A DNA stretch of 64,000 nt from contig CM067369.1 of NCBI GenBank assembly GCA_034401795.1, forward strand, positions 93,809,712 to 93,873,711. The letters are read 5' to 3'. The translations under genes were made by a program, and so were the position numbers. The notes under the pieces were generated by a model. The model ran no database searches. It had not been told where the DNA came from and saw only the letters and a list, made by a program, of their open reading frames with translations. Source of the stretch: Chaetoderma sp. LZ-2023a. Its lineage: Eukaryota > Mollusca > Caudofoveata > Chaetodermatida > Chaetodermatidae. This document shows, one piece after another, positions 9,807 to 20,679 of the stretch (the first letter of the stretch is position 1; each line of letters begins with the position of its first letter).

Positions 9807-11432
9807 CCATCATTTCTTGGCTAAAGGCCGCCCTCGAATATAGGTCGCAGGCCCAAATTTGACCAAAATCCGTCCAAAAAACTTGTATTCAAGTATAAGA
9901 CACTGTGAAATTTAGAAAAATGTACCGAAAATTTGTATCGAAAATTACAATCACAGCCAGCAGCCAAGCTAAATCCTTGCATATTTTTGCTTATGTCCAC
10001 ATATATTCAAGATAAAATAAAGTTTATTCCATACTTTTGGAGTAAAAATATACGCTAAAACAGGTTTGGAGTGATAAATACCCTCCTTATTATTTCATTC
10101 CGTAAAATTTTATCAAAACTTAATTTGCTTTGTTTCGCCTGTGTTCAATTAAAATCTGGAGCATGGCGAAGAAGAAATTGTATAATCCAATCAAAATTCA
10201 GAAGGATATATTCTCTTGCTAAAGGGAATTAAATATAAAACAATCACCAGTTGTGTGTAGTATATTTTTTCTAATATCGGCCATTCTCTATTTTCATTGG
10301 CTTATACAAAATGTACGAGAGGATTTATCCAATCAGAACAGAGAAATAATATTTCTCTTCAGAAAAAATGAATAATGGAACAGTGTTTTCTGATCTCGCT
10401 TCGTATTCCATCTTTAATTCTCACTTTACTAATTAACAACATAACAAATGCTGGTATATACTTTTTTGTGATTAATTATTTTCATCAAGTAATGATAATG
10501 TAAGCTGAACATGGTTGGGACTGACCATGGCTAAATAAGCTGGAATAACCCGGTCGCCGTAGTTTGGTGTCGGGGTAGGGTGGGATGGGGTGGGTTGATT
10601 AAATGTTATGTAAACATCTGACAGTGGCCGGTGCAGATTTACTGCAATGAGTTATATTGATAACTTCTGATCGTTTGTATTCTGAGCAAGATGAGGCCAC
10701 AATGTATCGATATCAATAGATCCTGATTAGTAATTCTACAGGTAAGTGGAGGGTGGGTGTTAGAGGCCACTACAACTGGCTTATAAATACTAGGAAATTT
10801 TTGGTCAATTTTACACTTTGCTTACATACATCAATTTACTTTATCCATCATGCCTATCCGAAAATCCTATACTGTTGGAGAAAAACTTAAGATCATCAGC
10901 TATGCAGAGCAACATGGGAATAGAGCTGCCGAGCATCAATTTACTGTGAGTGAATGCAATATCTGAAAGTGGAGGATGATGTCAGATAAACTCAGAGCCA
11001 TGCCAAAGACTAAATGTGCCGATTGTGGACTTAGTGCAGCATTTCCAGAGATAGAGAAGAAAGCCAGACTCATTTCCAAAGAGGAAAAAATTGCATCTAC
11101 TGATTTTAAGGCCTGTGTGTTGGACCCATAGACTCATGGTTAGGAATCACTTATCGGTCCGTCACTGTAATCACATTGCTAAAAAATTACCATCCGACTT
11201 CGAGGACAAACTACTCAACTTTCAGAAGTTCATCATCAAACAATGACAAGCTAACGATTATCACTGCATAGGAAACGCCGACCAGAAACTGTTAACATTT
11301 GACTTGCCATACAAAACCACAGTAGATTGCAAGAGGAGAGTAAAATCAGTGAACATCCGATTCACCGGTAATGAAAAGAACAGATTTACAGTTATGCTAG
11401 CCTGCCTTTCTGATGGCATCAAGCTACCGCCG
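9807..11432 (+). mobile_element. Decayed Tigger/pogo-like (Tc1-mariner) DNA transposon
   Basis: The left end at 9807 (CCATCATTTCTTGGCTAAAGG, then CGCCCTCGAATATAGG) matches the left end of the 1 kb insert at 20680, which has a TA target duplication. A broken CENP-B/DDE transposase lies inside from 10850. The right end is missing; recognisable sequence stops at about 11432. Confidence 0.65.
10850..11432 (+). pseudogene. Tigger/pogo-like DDE transposase pseudogene
   Basis: ATG at 10850 opens RKSYTVGEKLKIISYAEQHG, the typical HTH_psq/CENP-B-type N-terminus. Then comes VSECNI-stop-KW, where TGA probably replaces CGA (a CpG decay product). A second recognisable block at about 11268-11432 reads GNADQKLLTFDLPYKTTVD and later TGNEKNRFTVMLACLSDG, which is the start of the DDE_1 catalytic domain (NAD is the first Asp). 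Stops and frame changes between the blocks make it non-functional, and the rest of the DDE domain is absent. Confidence 0.8.
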
Positions 11433-11580
11433 GTAAGTGACGTGTAGGCTGACGTCATAATCATGATGTCATGAATGATTCCAAATAGTCGGTCTTTAAC
11501 ACTTAATAGTCCGACATGTTGTACAACTTGTATGTCTTTGCTATTTAATAAACATGCTGTTGAATATTTTGAAAGTAATT

Positions 11581-12600
11581 ATGCTCCCTGAAAAAATCTC
11601 GTGGGAGCATATAGTTACTGCTTCGTCCGTCCGTTCACCATATATAAGTTTGTCCGGGGAATAGTTTCAAGACTCTTTCACTTATGGTCACCAAACTTGG
11701 TATGTGGATGCATCTTATGGTGAAAGTGTGCAGAGTATCAAACGTAGGTCATGTTGATCTACTTTTCATGGTCGACTGAATATCACAGAAAATGTTTGTC
11801 CAGGCCATAGTTTCAAGGCTTTTTTTTCCACATATGGTCACCAAACTTGGTATGTGGATGCATCTTAGGGAGAAGGTGTGCGGAGTATGAAAAGTAGGTC
11901 ATGCTGACCTACTTTTCATGGTCGACTGAATATCGCAGAAAATGTTTGTCCGGGGTATAGTTTCAAGACTTTTGCACATGTGCTCACCAAACTTGGTATG
12001 TGGATGTATCTTACGGAGAAGGTGTGCAGAGTAGAAAAGTAGATCAAAAGTAGGTCATGCTGACCTACTTTTCATTGTCGACTGAATATCACAGAAAATG
12101 TTTGTCCGTGCCATAGTTTCAAGACCTTTGCACATATGGTCACCAAACTTGGTATGTGGATGCATCTTAGCGAGAAGGTGTGTGGAGTATGAAAAGCAGG
12201 TCAAAAGTAGGTCATGCTGACCTACCTTTCATGGTCGACTGCATATCACAGAAAATGTTTGTCCTGGCTATAGTTTCAATACTTTTTCACATATGGTCAC
12301 CAAACTTGGTATGTGGATACATCTTATGGAAAAGGTTGCAGAGTATCAAAAGTAGGTCAAACATAGGTCATGCTGACCTACTTTTCATGGTCGACTGAAT
12401 ATCACAGAAAATGTTTTTCCAGGCCATAGTTTCAAGACTTTCACATATGGTCACCAAACTTGATATTGATTATTACAGAAAATATATAGTTTTTATATGT
12501 ATTTTTCATATGGTGCCAAGCAAAGTCTATGTGTGTTTATTTAGAAAAACTTAGATTTTGCTTTTGTCCATTCAGTTTCTCTGCAGAGTATGCCTTCGGG
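11581..12600. repeat. Tandem array with GGGAGCAT ends
   Basis: Units of about 145-158 bp (starts near 11653, 11798, 11948, 12103, 12261, 12417) share GTCC.GGC.ATAGTTTCAAG, CACCAAACTTGGTATGTGG and AGGTCATGCTGACCTACTTT. The block opens with ATGCTCCC...GGGAGCATA and closes near GGGGAGCATACA, suggesting a bounded element that grew by tandem duplication. Confidence 0.75.
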
Positions 12601-12619
12601 GAGCATACATCAATTTATT

Positions 12620-13020
12620 GATTTGCCTTGTTTGACTGGGCGCCATAGGCAGCAACAGCACCCAGTCGAATTGGTGTCAAAATATTCAACAGCTTACCCG
12701 CATAGTTTTCTGGAAATTGATAGTCAGAGAGTTCAGAGATTAATGGATCCCAACACGAGCGTGGTGTGGGTGGAGCTTAGAAAGAGATGGGCGGGGCATA
12801 GCTAAAACTGGAAAGGTCCATTAACATCAAACAAATTGGTGAATCCAGTTTTAGCTATTCCCCACCTATCTTTAGCTAAGCTCCACCCATGCTGTACCCG
12901 TGTTGGGATCGATCGATCCCTGAACTACCTGACTATCAATTTCCAGAAAACTATACAGATAAGCTGTTGAAACGTGCAATGCCCAGTCAAATTAGTTTCA
13001 AAATATTCAACAGGATATTT
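12620..13020. repeat. Composite P1 MITE
   Basis: Same arrangement as 7015-7530: GGCAGCAACAGCACCCAGTC, CAAAATATTCAACAGC, AGATGGGCGGGGCATAGCTA, then the complementary arm with GTTGGGATCGATCGATCCC and AGTTTCAAAATATTCAACAG. Confidence 0.7.
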
Positions 13021-13444
13021 ATTAAATAGTAAAGATATACAATTCATCCAACAACGCATAGTCTATCTTCAAATATATGTTCATGACTTACTTATCTGTG
13101 CCATTCATCACGTCATTCGTTATGATGTCATTCTACACGTCATGTAGTTGATTATAATGTCATATGATGGATGGATAAAGTAGAAAAGTCCATTAGTGTC
13201 CAGTCTGTATTCTTAAAGTGCTTTCATCTATGATCACCAAACCTTGGTGCATCTTAGGCTATATGAGTGAGGTATATCAGACAATTCACATTTCCAGAGT
13301 ATCCATCTATCGATCTGATGTCATACATTTTATGTATGACATCATAATCAGGTAAGTGGCGTGTAGGGTAACGTCATATAATCATTAGGTCATAAATGAT
13401 TGTATTTGGACCATCTTTAACTGTTGTACGAATTGTATGTCTCT

Positions 13445-13660
13445 ACTATTTAATAAACCTGCTGTTCATTATTTTGAAACTAATTTGATTGGACGCTGTT
13501 GCTGCCATAGGCAGCAACAGCGCCCAATCAAATTAGTTCCAAAATATTCAATAGCTTAGTGTTTTCTGGAAATTGATAGTCAAGGAGTTCAGAGATCAAT
13601 TGATCCCAACACTAGCGAAGTGTGGATGGAATTTAGCTAGAGATGGGCGGAGCATAGCTA
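13445..13660. repeat. P1 MITE, well-kept palindrome
   Basis: Left arm CTGTTCATTATTTTGAAACT, centre GCTGTTGCTGCCATAGGCAG, right arm ending CAAAATATTCAATAGC, followed by the P1 outer arm (AATTGATAGTCAAGGAG, AGATGGGCGGAGCATAGCTA). Confidence 0.75.
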
Positions 13661-13879
13661 AAATGGAAGGCCGATTTAGAAATGCTATCAACTTCATGAT
13701 TTCGCCAACAGTACGCCAAAATTTATTTCTGACTGGTAAGGGTTTATTCTCAAAGATTCAAGTTTCCTTATCAGAACCAATAATAGAACATTTAGCCAGT
13801 ACATTTTGTCTGATTTTGAGATATTCAGACAAAATATGTTCAAATCCGCTACCATAGACTCTAGAGATTTAAAGCTGAC

Positions 13880-14070
13880 CAGTAATTCTCTGATGTCAAT
13901 ATTCTATCTTTTACTGTGTCAATAGCAAAGAAACTGGTGTACATTTTTCAACGATTTTGGTGGACGATTTTGCAACATCTTCCATCAAAATTGTTGGAAA
14001 ATGAACACAAGTTCATCTTTTTATTTAATTTGAAAAAAGAAATGTTAACGTCAGATTGATACGGGTTAAG
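13880..14070. repeat. Foldback MITE, family P2 (diverged)
   Basis: Family P2 begins TCTGATGTCAATATTCTATC and contains AAAGAAACTGGTGTACATTT, TCAACGATTTTGGTGGA and complementary arms. This copy's right arm is diverged. Confidence 0.6.
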
Positions 14071-14140
14071 CGTTTGATTGTTGAGCGTCAAGGACCTTAT
14101 GTTTCGTGGAACATTGCAGGCATAACATGCCTTTGAGCCT

Positions 14141-14335
14141 CAACCCTTACCACTCTGATGCCAATATGCTATCTTTTTCTGTGTCAATATCAAAGAAATT
14201 GGTGTACATTTTTCAACAATTTTTGTGGAAGATGTTGCCATCTCCCACCAAATTTATTGACAAATTAACACCAGTTCATCTTTTAATTTAATTTGAAAAT
14301 TTAAAATTTTTAACACCAGATTGCTAAGAGTTATA
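14141..14335. repeat. Foldback MITE, family P2
   Basis: Starts AACCCTTACCACTCTGATGC and ends GATTGCTAAGAGTT, with a central ATTTTTGTGGAAGATGTTGC. Confidence 0.6.
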
Positions 14336-14394
14336 TTAAAAATGATATTTTAATTTTGTTAAATCTCTGCTTATTCTTGAATGTTTATATTCAG

Positions 14395-14474
14395 TTGAAA
14401 TGTGTACCCAAGAAGAATAAAAGCCGGGATTACTTGCGGATGAAGAACATGTATTCAAAGTTTCTCTACTACAG
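14395..14474 (+). CDS. EDRF1: EDRF1 homologue, exon c
   Basis: Eighty nt between TATTCAG and GTAAGA, phase 0 in and phase 2 out. It encodes a basic stretch CVPKKNKSRDYLRMKNMYSK and then FLYY, aligning with the EDRF1 segment that ends in SKFLYYS. The split Ser codon (AG|T) is completed by the first base of exon d. A P2 MITE ends only about 60 bp upstream. Confidence 0.85.
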
Positions 14475-14519
14475 GTAAGAATACTGTGAGCAATCGAGGA
14501 ATCCAGCTTAAAGATATAC

Positions 14520-14695
14520 CCCGTCTGTTTTTAGCTATGCTCCACCCACACTTAGCCTGTGTTGGGATTGATCGATCCCTGAACTCACTGACTCAATTTC
14601 CAGAAAACTACAGGTAAGCTGTTGGATATTTTGAAACTAATTTGACTGGCTGCTGTTGCTGCCAGTCAAATTAGTTTCAAAATATTCAACGGCAT
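14520..14695. repeat. P1 MITE
   Basis: Outer arm GTTGGGATTGATCGATCCC, then CTGTTGGATATTTTGAAACT, AATTTGACTGGCTGCTGTTG and the complementary arm CAAAATATTCAACGGC. Confidence 0.7.
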
Positions 14696-15014
14696 GTGTG
14701 TTAAATAGTAAAGACATACAATTCGTACAACAACGCTTAGTCCGTCATCAATTACAAATGTACATTTCAGTCTTTGCGACAAACCTAGCTACATCATTCA
14801 TAAAGTATTTGATTATGACGTCATATGATTGACTGAGAAATTGGATTCCTCCGTTATTGCCAGTTTACACCCAGAATATCTTATCAATATACCTACTGGT
14901 CATGAATATCCTGGAACATTATGAAATTTGAAAATTTAGAATTACGGCCTTAAAATCTTAGGAGTCATGGAAAGTTAACCCATTGAATCCTCAAGTTCCA
15001 TTGCATCTGTTTCA

Positions 15015-15140
15015 AGATATGCTGTTGAATATTTTGAAACTAATTTGACTGGAAGCTGTGCTGCCATCTGCCAAATGTTTTTTTTGAAATTATTTTAACA
15101 CTACGCAGTTGCAGTCAAATTAGTTTCCAATTATTCAATT
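15015..15140. repeat. P1 MITE, interrupted
   Basis: The left arm is intact (TATGCTGTTGAATATTTTGA). The centre is rearranged and the right arm ends TCCAATTATTCAATTCAA. Confidence 0.55.
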
Positions 15141-15524
15141 CAATATTTTGTTGTCTGGTTGCTTTTGAGTTGAGATACTGCTTTCAACAGTACCAGTATA
15201 TTCAATTGTAGATTAAGTCTTGCATACCATGCAATGTTAGCTAACATCTGATTGGTGGATTGTATGGGGCCACTGCAGATAGTGTGTTGGCAGGCTTGAC
15301 TATCACAATTGTAATGGTCAAGAAAATAAAACGATGAAGTTTTTACCTTACTGTTTGTCCATTTGCAGGTGAAGTGAAGACTTTTTAAGAAATTTATAAC
15401 TGGAATGACTAGGGTGGTTATCCACCCTCTCATTCTAGTTGTATAGTGAGAAAGCATCTCATGTCCAGCAAACCAGGGGCCGTATTCACAAAGGCCATGT
15501 TTATTTAATTATGAAAATAATCAT

Positions 15525-15731
15525 AACTCTTACCACTCTGATGCCAAAACTTTAAATTTTCAAATTAAATTAAAAGATGAACTGGTGTTTATTTTTCATC
15601 AAATTTGGTGGAAGATGTTGCTGTCATAGATAGCAACATCTTCCACCAAAATTGTTGAAAAATGTACACCAGATTCTTTGCTATTTACAGGGTAAAAGAT
15701 AGAATATTGACATCAGAGTGGTAAGGGTTAA
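15525..15731. repeat. P2 MITE, clear palindrome
   Basis: Begins ACTCTTACCACTCTGATGCC, has GGAAGATGTTGCTGTCATAG at its centre with the complement GATAGCAACATCTTCCACC, and ends GACATCAGAGTGGTAAGGGT. Confidence 0.75.
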
Positions 15732-17490
15732 GTATGAAGTAAGTAAAAAACCACATAAGTCTATATTCCCTTCATTAGATGAATATTTAACCACCTGTTT
15801 CGCGAATACGATGTAGTCGGGTCTTCTAGATAGGTGCAAGCAGTTAGGCGGGTCCGCAACTTAGGCACTCTTTGTGAATACGGTGCCAGTATTTCCCAAG
15901 ACCACTGCAGCAGCCGATTTGGCCGTCTTAAGCAACTAAAGGGTTAAATCTTGGACTCTAATAGAATACAATATAATAATTAGCTTAGACTTTAACGCTT
16001 TATCTGTCTAACTGCGTCAAACCACCAGACAATAATTTCAATGTCCAATAACTCTGGACCTGCTGAATATTTTGAAAACAATTTGATTGAGCTAAAGCAT
16101 CTGTTATGATTACATACAGCCAGTAATAACTAAAATCGACCAGTATCTGATACTGACAGATGCAGTCGTGCAACGCGTACAACCTATTTTAAAGTAGAAT
16201 TTTTGCGCTGTGAAGCAATGAGATGGCTGACACAATACTTTTAATTACTTTAAGTACTTAATTACTTTACATTAAAAATATGTTTGAGGAGTGATTTTGC
16301 CGTATACATCTTAAATTGTAGACCAGTGCCTTTAAATTATGACCAGTACTGGGAAATACTTAGTACTATAAATTTGTGTCTATTATACATGGATTCATTT
16401 TACTCGGGCCAAGACGTGGGTGCGTACTATAGATTAGTTTATGCCTAGGCCATATTTTTTTACTCACCATTTTAAGTCAAAACGGCACCAAGTTGGAAAA
16501 TTTTATGTATCAACCAAGTAGTCTGTCTACCTTTTTGCGTGTCCAATTTGAGTAATGAAAGCGACCAACATAAAATGGTCCAAAACAGAATCATATGTCC
16601 GAAAAAAATTGCTCAAACACCCAAGAAATTATACTTTGCTTGTTACGTTGGTGGGTCGTTTGCAAAAATTAAACCTTTTTTGCTTGAAAAGAATATATAT
16701 GTATATAGCCTCCCATATACGAACAGATTTTGTAATGTCACGAATGCCAATATCACAAATTAATATGATATTATGTACAGAAGATAATGGTTTAAAAACA
16801 CTGAGTAATAATTCTGCTGTTCTTAATCAGCAGATGCATCCAGCATTATATTTATGGACTTTTGGTCTGGATTTTTGTTCACTCTGGCGATTTAGTTCGG
16901 GACGACTTGGTTACATTATGATATCTCACTCTCGTGACAGCGTGAATCTCGCGAGATTACGAATGGGGATTCCCCTGTATATCGAATGTATTTATCGCTC
17001 ATAGATGGTTTTATGCATTCTACGACGATTAAATTATGTATGGAACAAACTGGTCACTGTTAATATAAAATGACCAAATATTTAGCCCATAAGTGAATAT
17101 TATTATTTTGCCATTAGGTAAAGTTAACAACCTTTGTTTGCCAAAAAAATATGGTTTGCGATTTTTCTGAAATACTACTGCATGTTATACACCTGTATAA
17201 GTTTTTTTTGCTCTTGTCAAATTTTGTCCTGCGTGTTATCTATTAGGGGTCATGGAAAGTTAACACATTATACACAAAAGTATGATACTTTTTATTTGTT
17301 CTCGGATTGATTTCATGCATTTATGGATATTTTGTGGGATCTTGCAAAGCAGGATTTTAGTATATCATAATTGCTACTGATCTAAATCAGTTGGCCCTGA
17401 CTAAAAAGTAATTCCATCAGTATATTACTAGCTTACTGAAAAAGTAACTACAAATGCATAGCACTGACATACAGTTGTGATATTTTATAG

Positions 17491-17623
17491 TGTCGCTAAC
17501 ACTGAGGAGCCGGTGGAGGTGTATACGGAAGAACAAGTTCCAGTACTACCCCGAAATGTATCCACTGAGCAGCAACATGATTTCAGTGATTTACTGCAGC
17601 TTATGCCTGATCCACTTCCAGAG
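17491..17623 (+). CDS. EDRF1: EDRF1 homologue, exon d
   Basis: 133 nt between TTTTATAG and GTATAG. The first base completes Ser from exon c; 44 codons follow, ending in phase 0. It encodes an acidic, low-similarity linker (EEPVEVYTEEQVP and QQHDFSDLLQLMPDPLPE). The corresponding stretch of vertebrate EDRF1 is also a poorly conserved acidic/serine linker. The call therefore rests on splice phase and position between two well-conserved exons. Confidence 0.75.
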
Positions 17624-17699
17624 GTATAGCTGTGGCGCATAACATCAAGATGGACCCCACATGTTTCATTAAATTTAAATTTATTAACATTTCATTTTA

Positions 17700-17880
17700 C
17701 AATTAAACCCTCTTGTGTCTATTTGAGCCTTTGGTAGTCAAGCTGGACAAGAACGGCATCTGCAGTGGTCTTGAGAAATGTCCATTTGCAGGTCAAGAGA
17801 AGACTTATTTCTTAAAGTTTACGACTGGAATGCCTGGTTCGGTAACTGATCCAGTCATTCTGGTGAGAAATTTATAAAAA
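17700..17880. repeat. Foldback MITE, family P3
   Basis: P3 is recognised by GTCCATTTGCAGGTCAAGAG, AAATTTACCA.TGGAATGA, CTGG.TCGGTAACcGA and complementary arms with TTCTTGGCCTGCAA. This copy is partly degraded. Confidence 0.55.
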
Positions 17881-18299
17881 ATCATTTCTTGGCCTGCAAT
17901 GACAAGGCAAGAATTTTGATTAAATTCTTAAACTATGAACCCCAAAATGGCCTCTGTGGTCTTGAGAAATGTCTATTTTGCAGGACAACAGACAGCTATT
18001 TTTGCAAATTCCATTGGTGAATTGACAAAAAAGTATTCTTTTGGCCTGCAAATGGCAAAAATTTAAGTTTTCTTGAAAAGTGTTGGTCGATAAAGGATTA
18101 GTTGATATAAATAGCATGTTGAACACTTTGAGGGGCTGAATAATGTTACAAGCGCCATTTTTATGTCATTACTCCTAGGCAGCAACGAGGTGTGTAGTAA
18201 TACTTTGCTGTTTATCCATCCAGCATATCATCATGAATGATTCGAAATAGACTGTCTTTAATGCTTTTAAAATGGTCTGACACGTATGAATTGTATGTC

Positions 18300-18480
18300 T
18301 GCTATTTAGGCAGCAACAGCATCCAGTCGAATTAGTTTCAAAATATTCAACATCTTACCTGTAGAGTTTTCTGTAAATTGATGGTCAGGTAGTTCAGAGA
18401 TCGATCGATCCGAACACGAGCGTTGTGTGGGTGAAGCTTAGATAGAGATGGACGGGGCATAGCTAAAACTGCAAAGGTCC
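18300..18480. repeat. P1 MITE half
   Basis: GGCAGCAACAGCATCCAGTC, CAAAATATTCAACATC, GATCGATCGATCC and AGATGGACGGGGCATAGCTA are present; the matching left half is absent. Confidence 0.6.
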
Positions 18481-18918
18481 ATTGGTTAACAGTTTAATTG
18501 ACAAGTCGGCCAAAACCAACCTTTCTAGTGGTCATGAGAAATGCTCATCTGCCAGAGAAAAACTATTTTGGTAATTTTATGCCTTGACTGACTTAGCTTT
18601 GCATAGTGATTGTCTATTTGAAAATGTACTTAGCCAGTACCTGTTATCAAGACAGTCAACCTAGTGCGAAAATGTTAAAAATAGCCTTCTGTTTAGCCTT
18701 GAAATGAGCATTTTTTAAGACTACTGCAAAGGCTCGTTCTGATCGGTTTGATCAATAAAATGTTGAAAAACTTGATAATGAAAACATATTGCTGAAACCA
18801 TTCAGAAGTTGTGCATTCTCACTCATCTCACTCATGTCATATTTTGGGTTAATATCCCATTACGAATATGTTTTTTTAACCGTATGTGCCACCTGTATCT
18901 ATTTTCCATTAAATTTAG

Positions 18919-19040
18919 GCCCCACATGGTGAGTTCCATCGTGCGGTCCGCTGGACGTTTGAGGATATCAAGATGTTGATTGGCACAGACTTGCCTATCT
19001 TCCAGGCGGGCCATCATCCCTGTGTCAGTGTCCGCCTCAG
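18919..19040 (+). CDS. EDRF1: EDRF1 homologue, exon e
   Basis: 122 nt between AAATTTAG and GTACAG, phase 0 in and phase 2 out. It encodes RAVRWTFEDIKMLIGTDLPI and then HPCVSVRLR, a close match to the EDRF1 block with WTFEDIHMLVGS..PIF and SLRLRD. This is one of the most conserved EDRF1 regions. The following intron is 15.7 kb because of DIRS insertions, but the split Arg codon (AG|G) is completed correctly by exon f at 34732. Confidence 0.92.
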
Positions 19041-19239
19041 GTACAGTATCGGATTATAAACAGTCAAAATTATACACGTAATCAGGCCACGAAAATTAAA
19101 CATTCCTGTGGTCCGGGGCAACCATTTTTTATTGCAGGGCAACCAATTTTAACACTGGTTATCCTGGTGGGCAATGTAGATAATCTGTGATTTTCAGGGC
19201 CTGTGTATGTAGTCATGGTGACTAATTATTTTATTTAGT

Positions 19240-19480
19240 CTTAATCCTTTAACACTCAAAATCTTTTCAAAATTTAATTTTTTTCATAGAAAATGTCCAC
19301 TTGCAGACCAAGAGAAGACGGTTTTTGAAAATTTACCAAGTGGAATGACTGGCTCAGTTATCGAGCCAATCATTCCAGTGTTAAATTTTCAAAAATAGTC
19401 TTCTCTTAGTCTGCAAATGAACATTTCTCAAGACCACTGCAGAAGACGTTTTTGGCTGATATGAGTGATAAAGGAGTAAT
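19240..19480. repeat. P3 MITE
   Basis: GTCCACTTGCAGACCAAGAG, then GTGGAATGACTGGCTCAGTT, ATCGAGCCAATCATTCCAGT and complement TTCTCTTAGTCTGCAAATG. Confidence 0.7.
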
Positions 19481-19619
19481 ATAATGGTTAAGTTGGTATT
19501 TACAAGGATTTCTCAGTCTATATAGCTTACAACAATACATATTCTCAACAGAATTTACAGAAATGTGGCAACCTGGAAGTACAGTTCAGCAACCTAATTT
19601 AAATGGCGTACTTGCCCCT

Positions 19620-19815
19620 TTTCACTTCAAGAGTATACTTACCTCCCTAATACTTTTGATATTGCTAAATATTGGCTTTCACTCAATAAACACTCAGATT
19701 AAAAAAGTTAGGTGCCCTTAATGGGCAGGTAGTCAGATAACAATCCGGCGGATGCCAGCCCCAACCTCCGCGCATGCGCAGACTAGTACTTCCTCTTTTC
19801 CAATTTATTGGCAAA
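19620..19815 (+). repeat. D0 left ITR
   Basis: Inverted complement of 33906-34121. D0-specific shared bases include AGTACTTCC against GGAAGTACT and ATGGGCAGGTAGTCAGAT against its complement. Confidence 0.9.
19770..19811 (+). promoter_or_regulatory. GCGCATGCGC / ACTTCC / ATTGG module, D0
   Basis: GCGCATGCGC (19770-19779), ACTTCC, then ATTGG at 19807-19811; 37 bp from first to last motif start, as in A, B and C. The motifs resemble NRF1, ETS and inverted CCAAT sites, and no TATA box is obvious. Located 124 bp upstream of the leader ATG. Confidence 0.6.
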
Positions 19816-19893
19816 GAGACTCATGCGGGACTTTTTTCTAAGAGTTTTCTGCTGTTTCTCATCACTTACTGAAGTTATTAATCATCTGAGATC

Positions 19894-19944
19894 ATGTCCG
19901 AGCATGGGAAGTCGCCAGAGGACGGCCCAGGACCAAGTCATCAG
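19894..19944 (+). CDS. D0 gag leader exon
   Basis: ATG-initiated 17 codons, MSEHGKSPEDGPGPSHQ, ending CAG|GTGAAT. The length of 51 nt and the final Gln are the same as in A, B and C despite different sequence. Confidence 0.65.
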
Positions 19945-20679
19945 GTGAATTCTAATACATATTTGTCTAATTTAGCATTTTAGTCTCGATGTAATGTGTT
20001 TCCGGGTCTCAGGATTAGACGTGATAAGTGCCCAAAAAACTGGTTTATTTCTATATGGTGCTATGAAATACTAATCTCTCTTTGTGTTTGTGTCCACAGG
20101 TATCTATCTATGATTGAGGACAACACATCATCAGAGGGTTTGTTTTTCTCCACTAAGGTTCCATATCCTACTAACATTGTTAGAAAGAACTAATACAAAA
20201 TCTATGCCCAGTGAGTTGGAGGCCTCATAAGAAGGTCTTCTCACATTGCCCTCTATTCCTTCCCTTAATGGCACAGAGAGTTAAGAGGTCATAGAGATTG
20301 GTGGAGCTTCCAGTGCATCAGATCGGATGGTTTGTCTATGCTAAAGACGCAGGTATTCTAGTTATGATATTAGGCACTTCAATTATTTGTGAAAATATTT
20401 CTGAAATCTGCTGCCATTTTATCATTGTATATCTGATGTTTGCATAGTCTGTCTCTACCTACTATCCTTTTCCAGTTAGATGTTCTGGATATGAATACAA
20501 TTCGTCCTTACACCTGGATATTGTTTCGGGTTGGATTAACTTCTTATTTTTGAAGTTAAAACGTCAGAATCAGCCTTGCACTTTATTGACATTTATAAAG
20601 TTTTGTCCAACACTGGTTTACTTATTAGTTAGTGGTCTTTATAACCACCTTCCCTCTATCTTATTTTGGTTTTGAGTTA

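Larger units (their letters stand above)
7803..14394. other. EDRF1 intron b-c
   Basis: A 6.6 kb intron. It holds a divergent tandem array (8262-9060), a decayed Tigger/pogo-like transposon (9807-11432), a second array (11581-12600) and P1 and P2 foldback elements. No further EDRF1 exon is needed, because exons b and c join in phase. Confidence 0.7.
14475..17490. other. EDRF1 intron c-d
   Basis: Contains P1 copies (14520, 15015) and a P2 palindrome (15525). Between about 15740 and 17490 I see AT-rich DNA only. A 149-codon open frame near 16555 has no recognisable content. Confidence 0.7.
17624..18918. other. EDRF1 intron d-e
   Basis: Holds two family P3 palindromes (about 17700-17880 and 17930-18090), a P1 outer arm (18300-18480), and otherwise unremarkable AT-rich DNA. 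Confidence 0.6.

Noticed and set aside
16555-17004. 149-codon open frame in EDRF1 intron c-d
   Set aside because: No recognisable motif, AT-rich codon use, overlapping frames equally open, no splice or start context.
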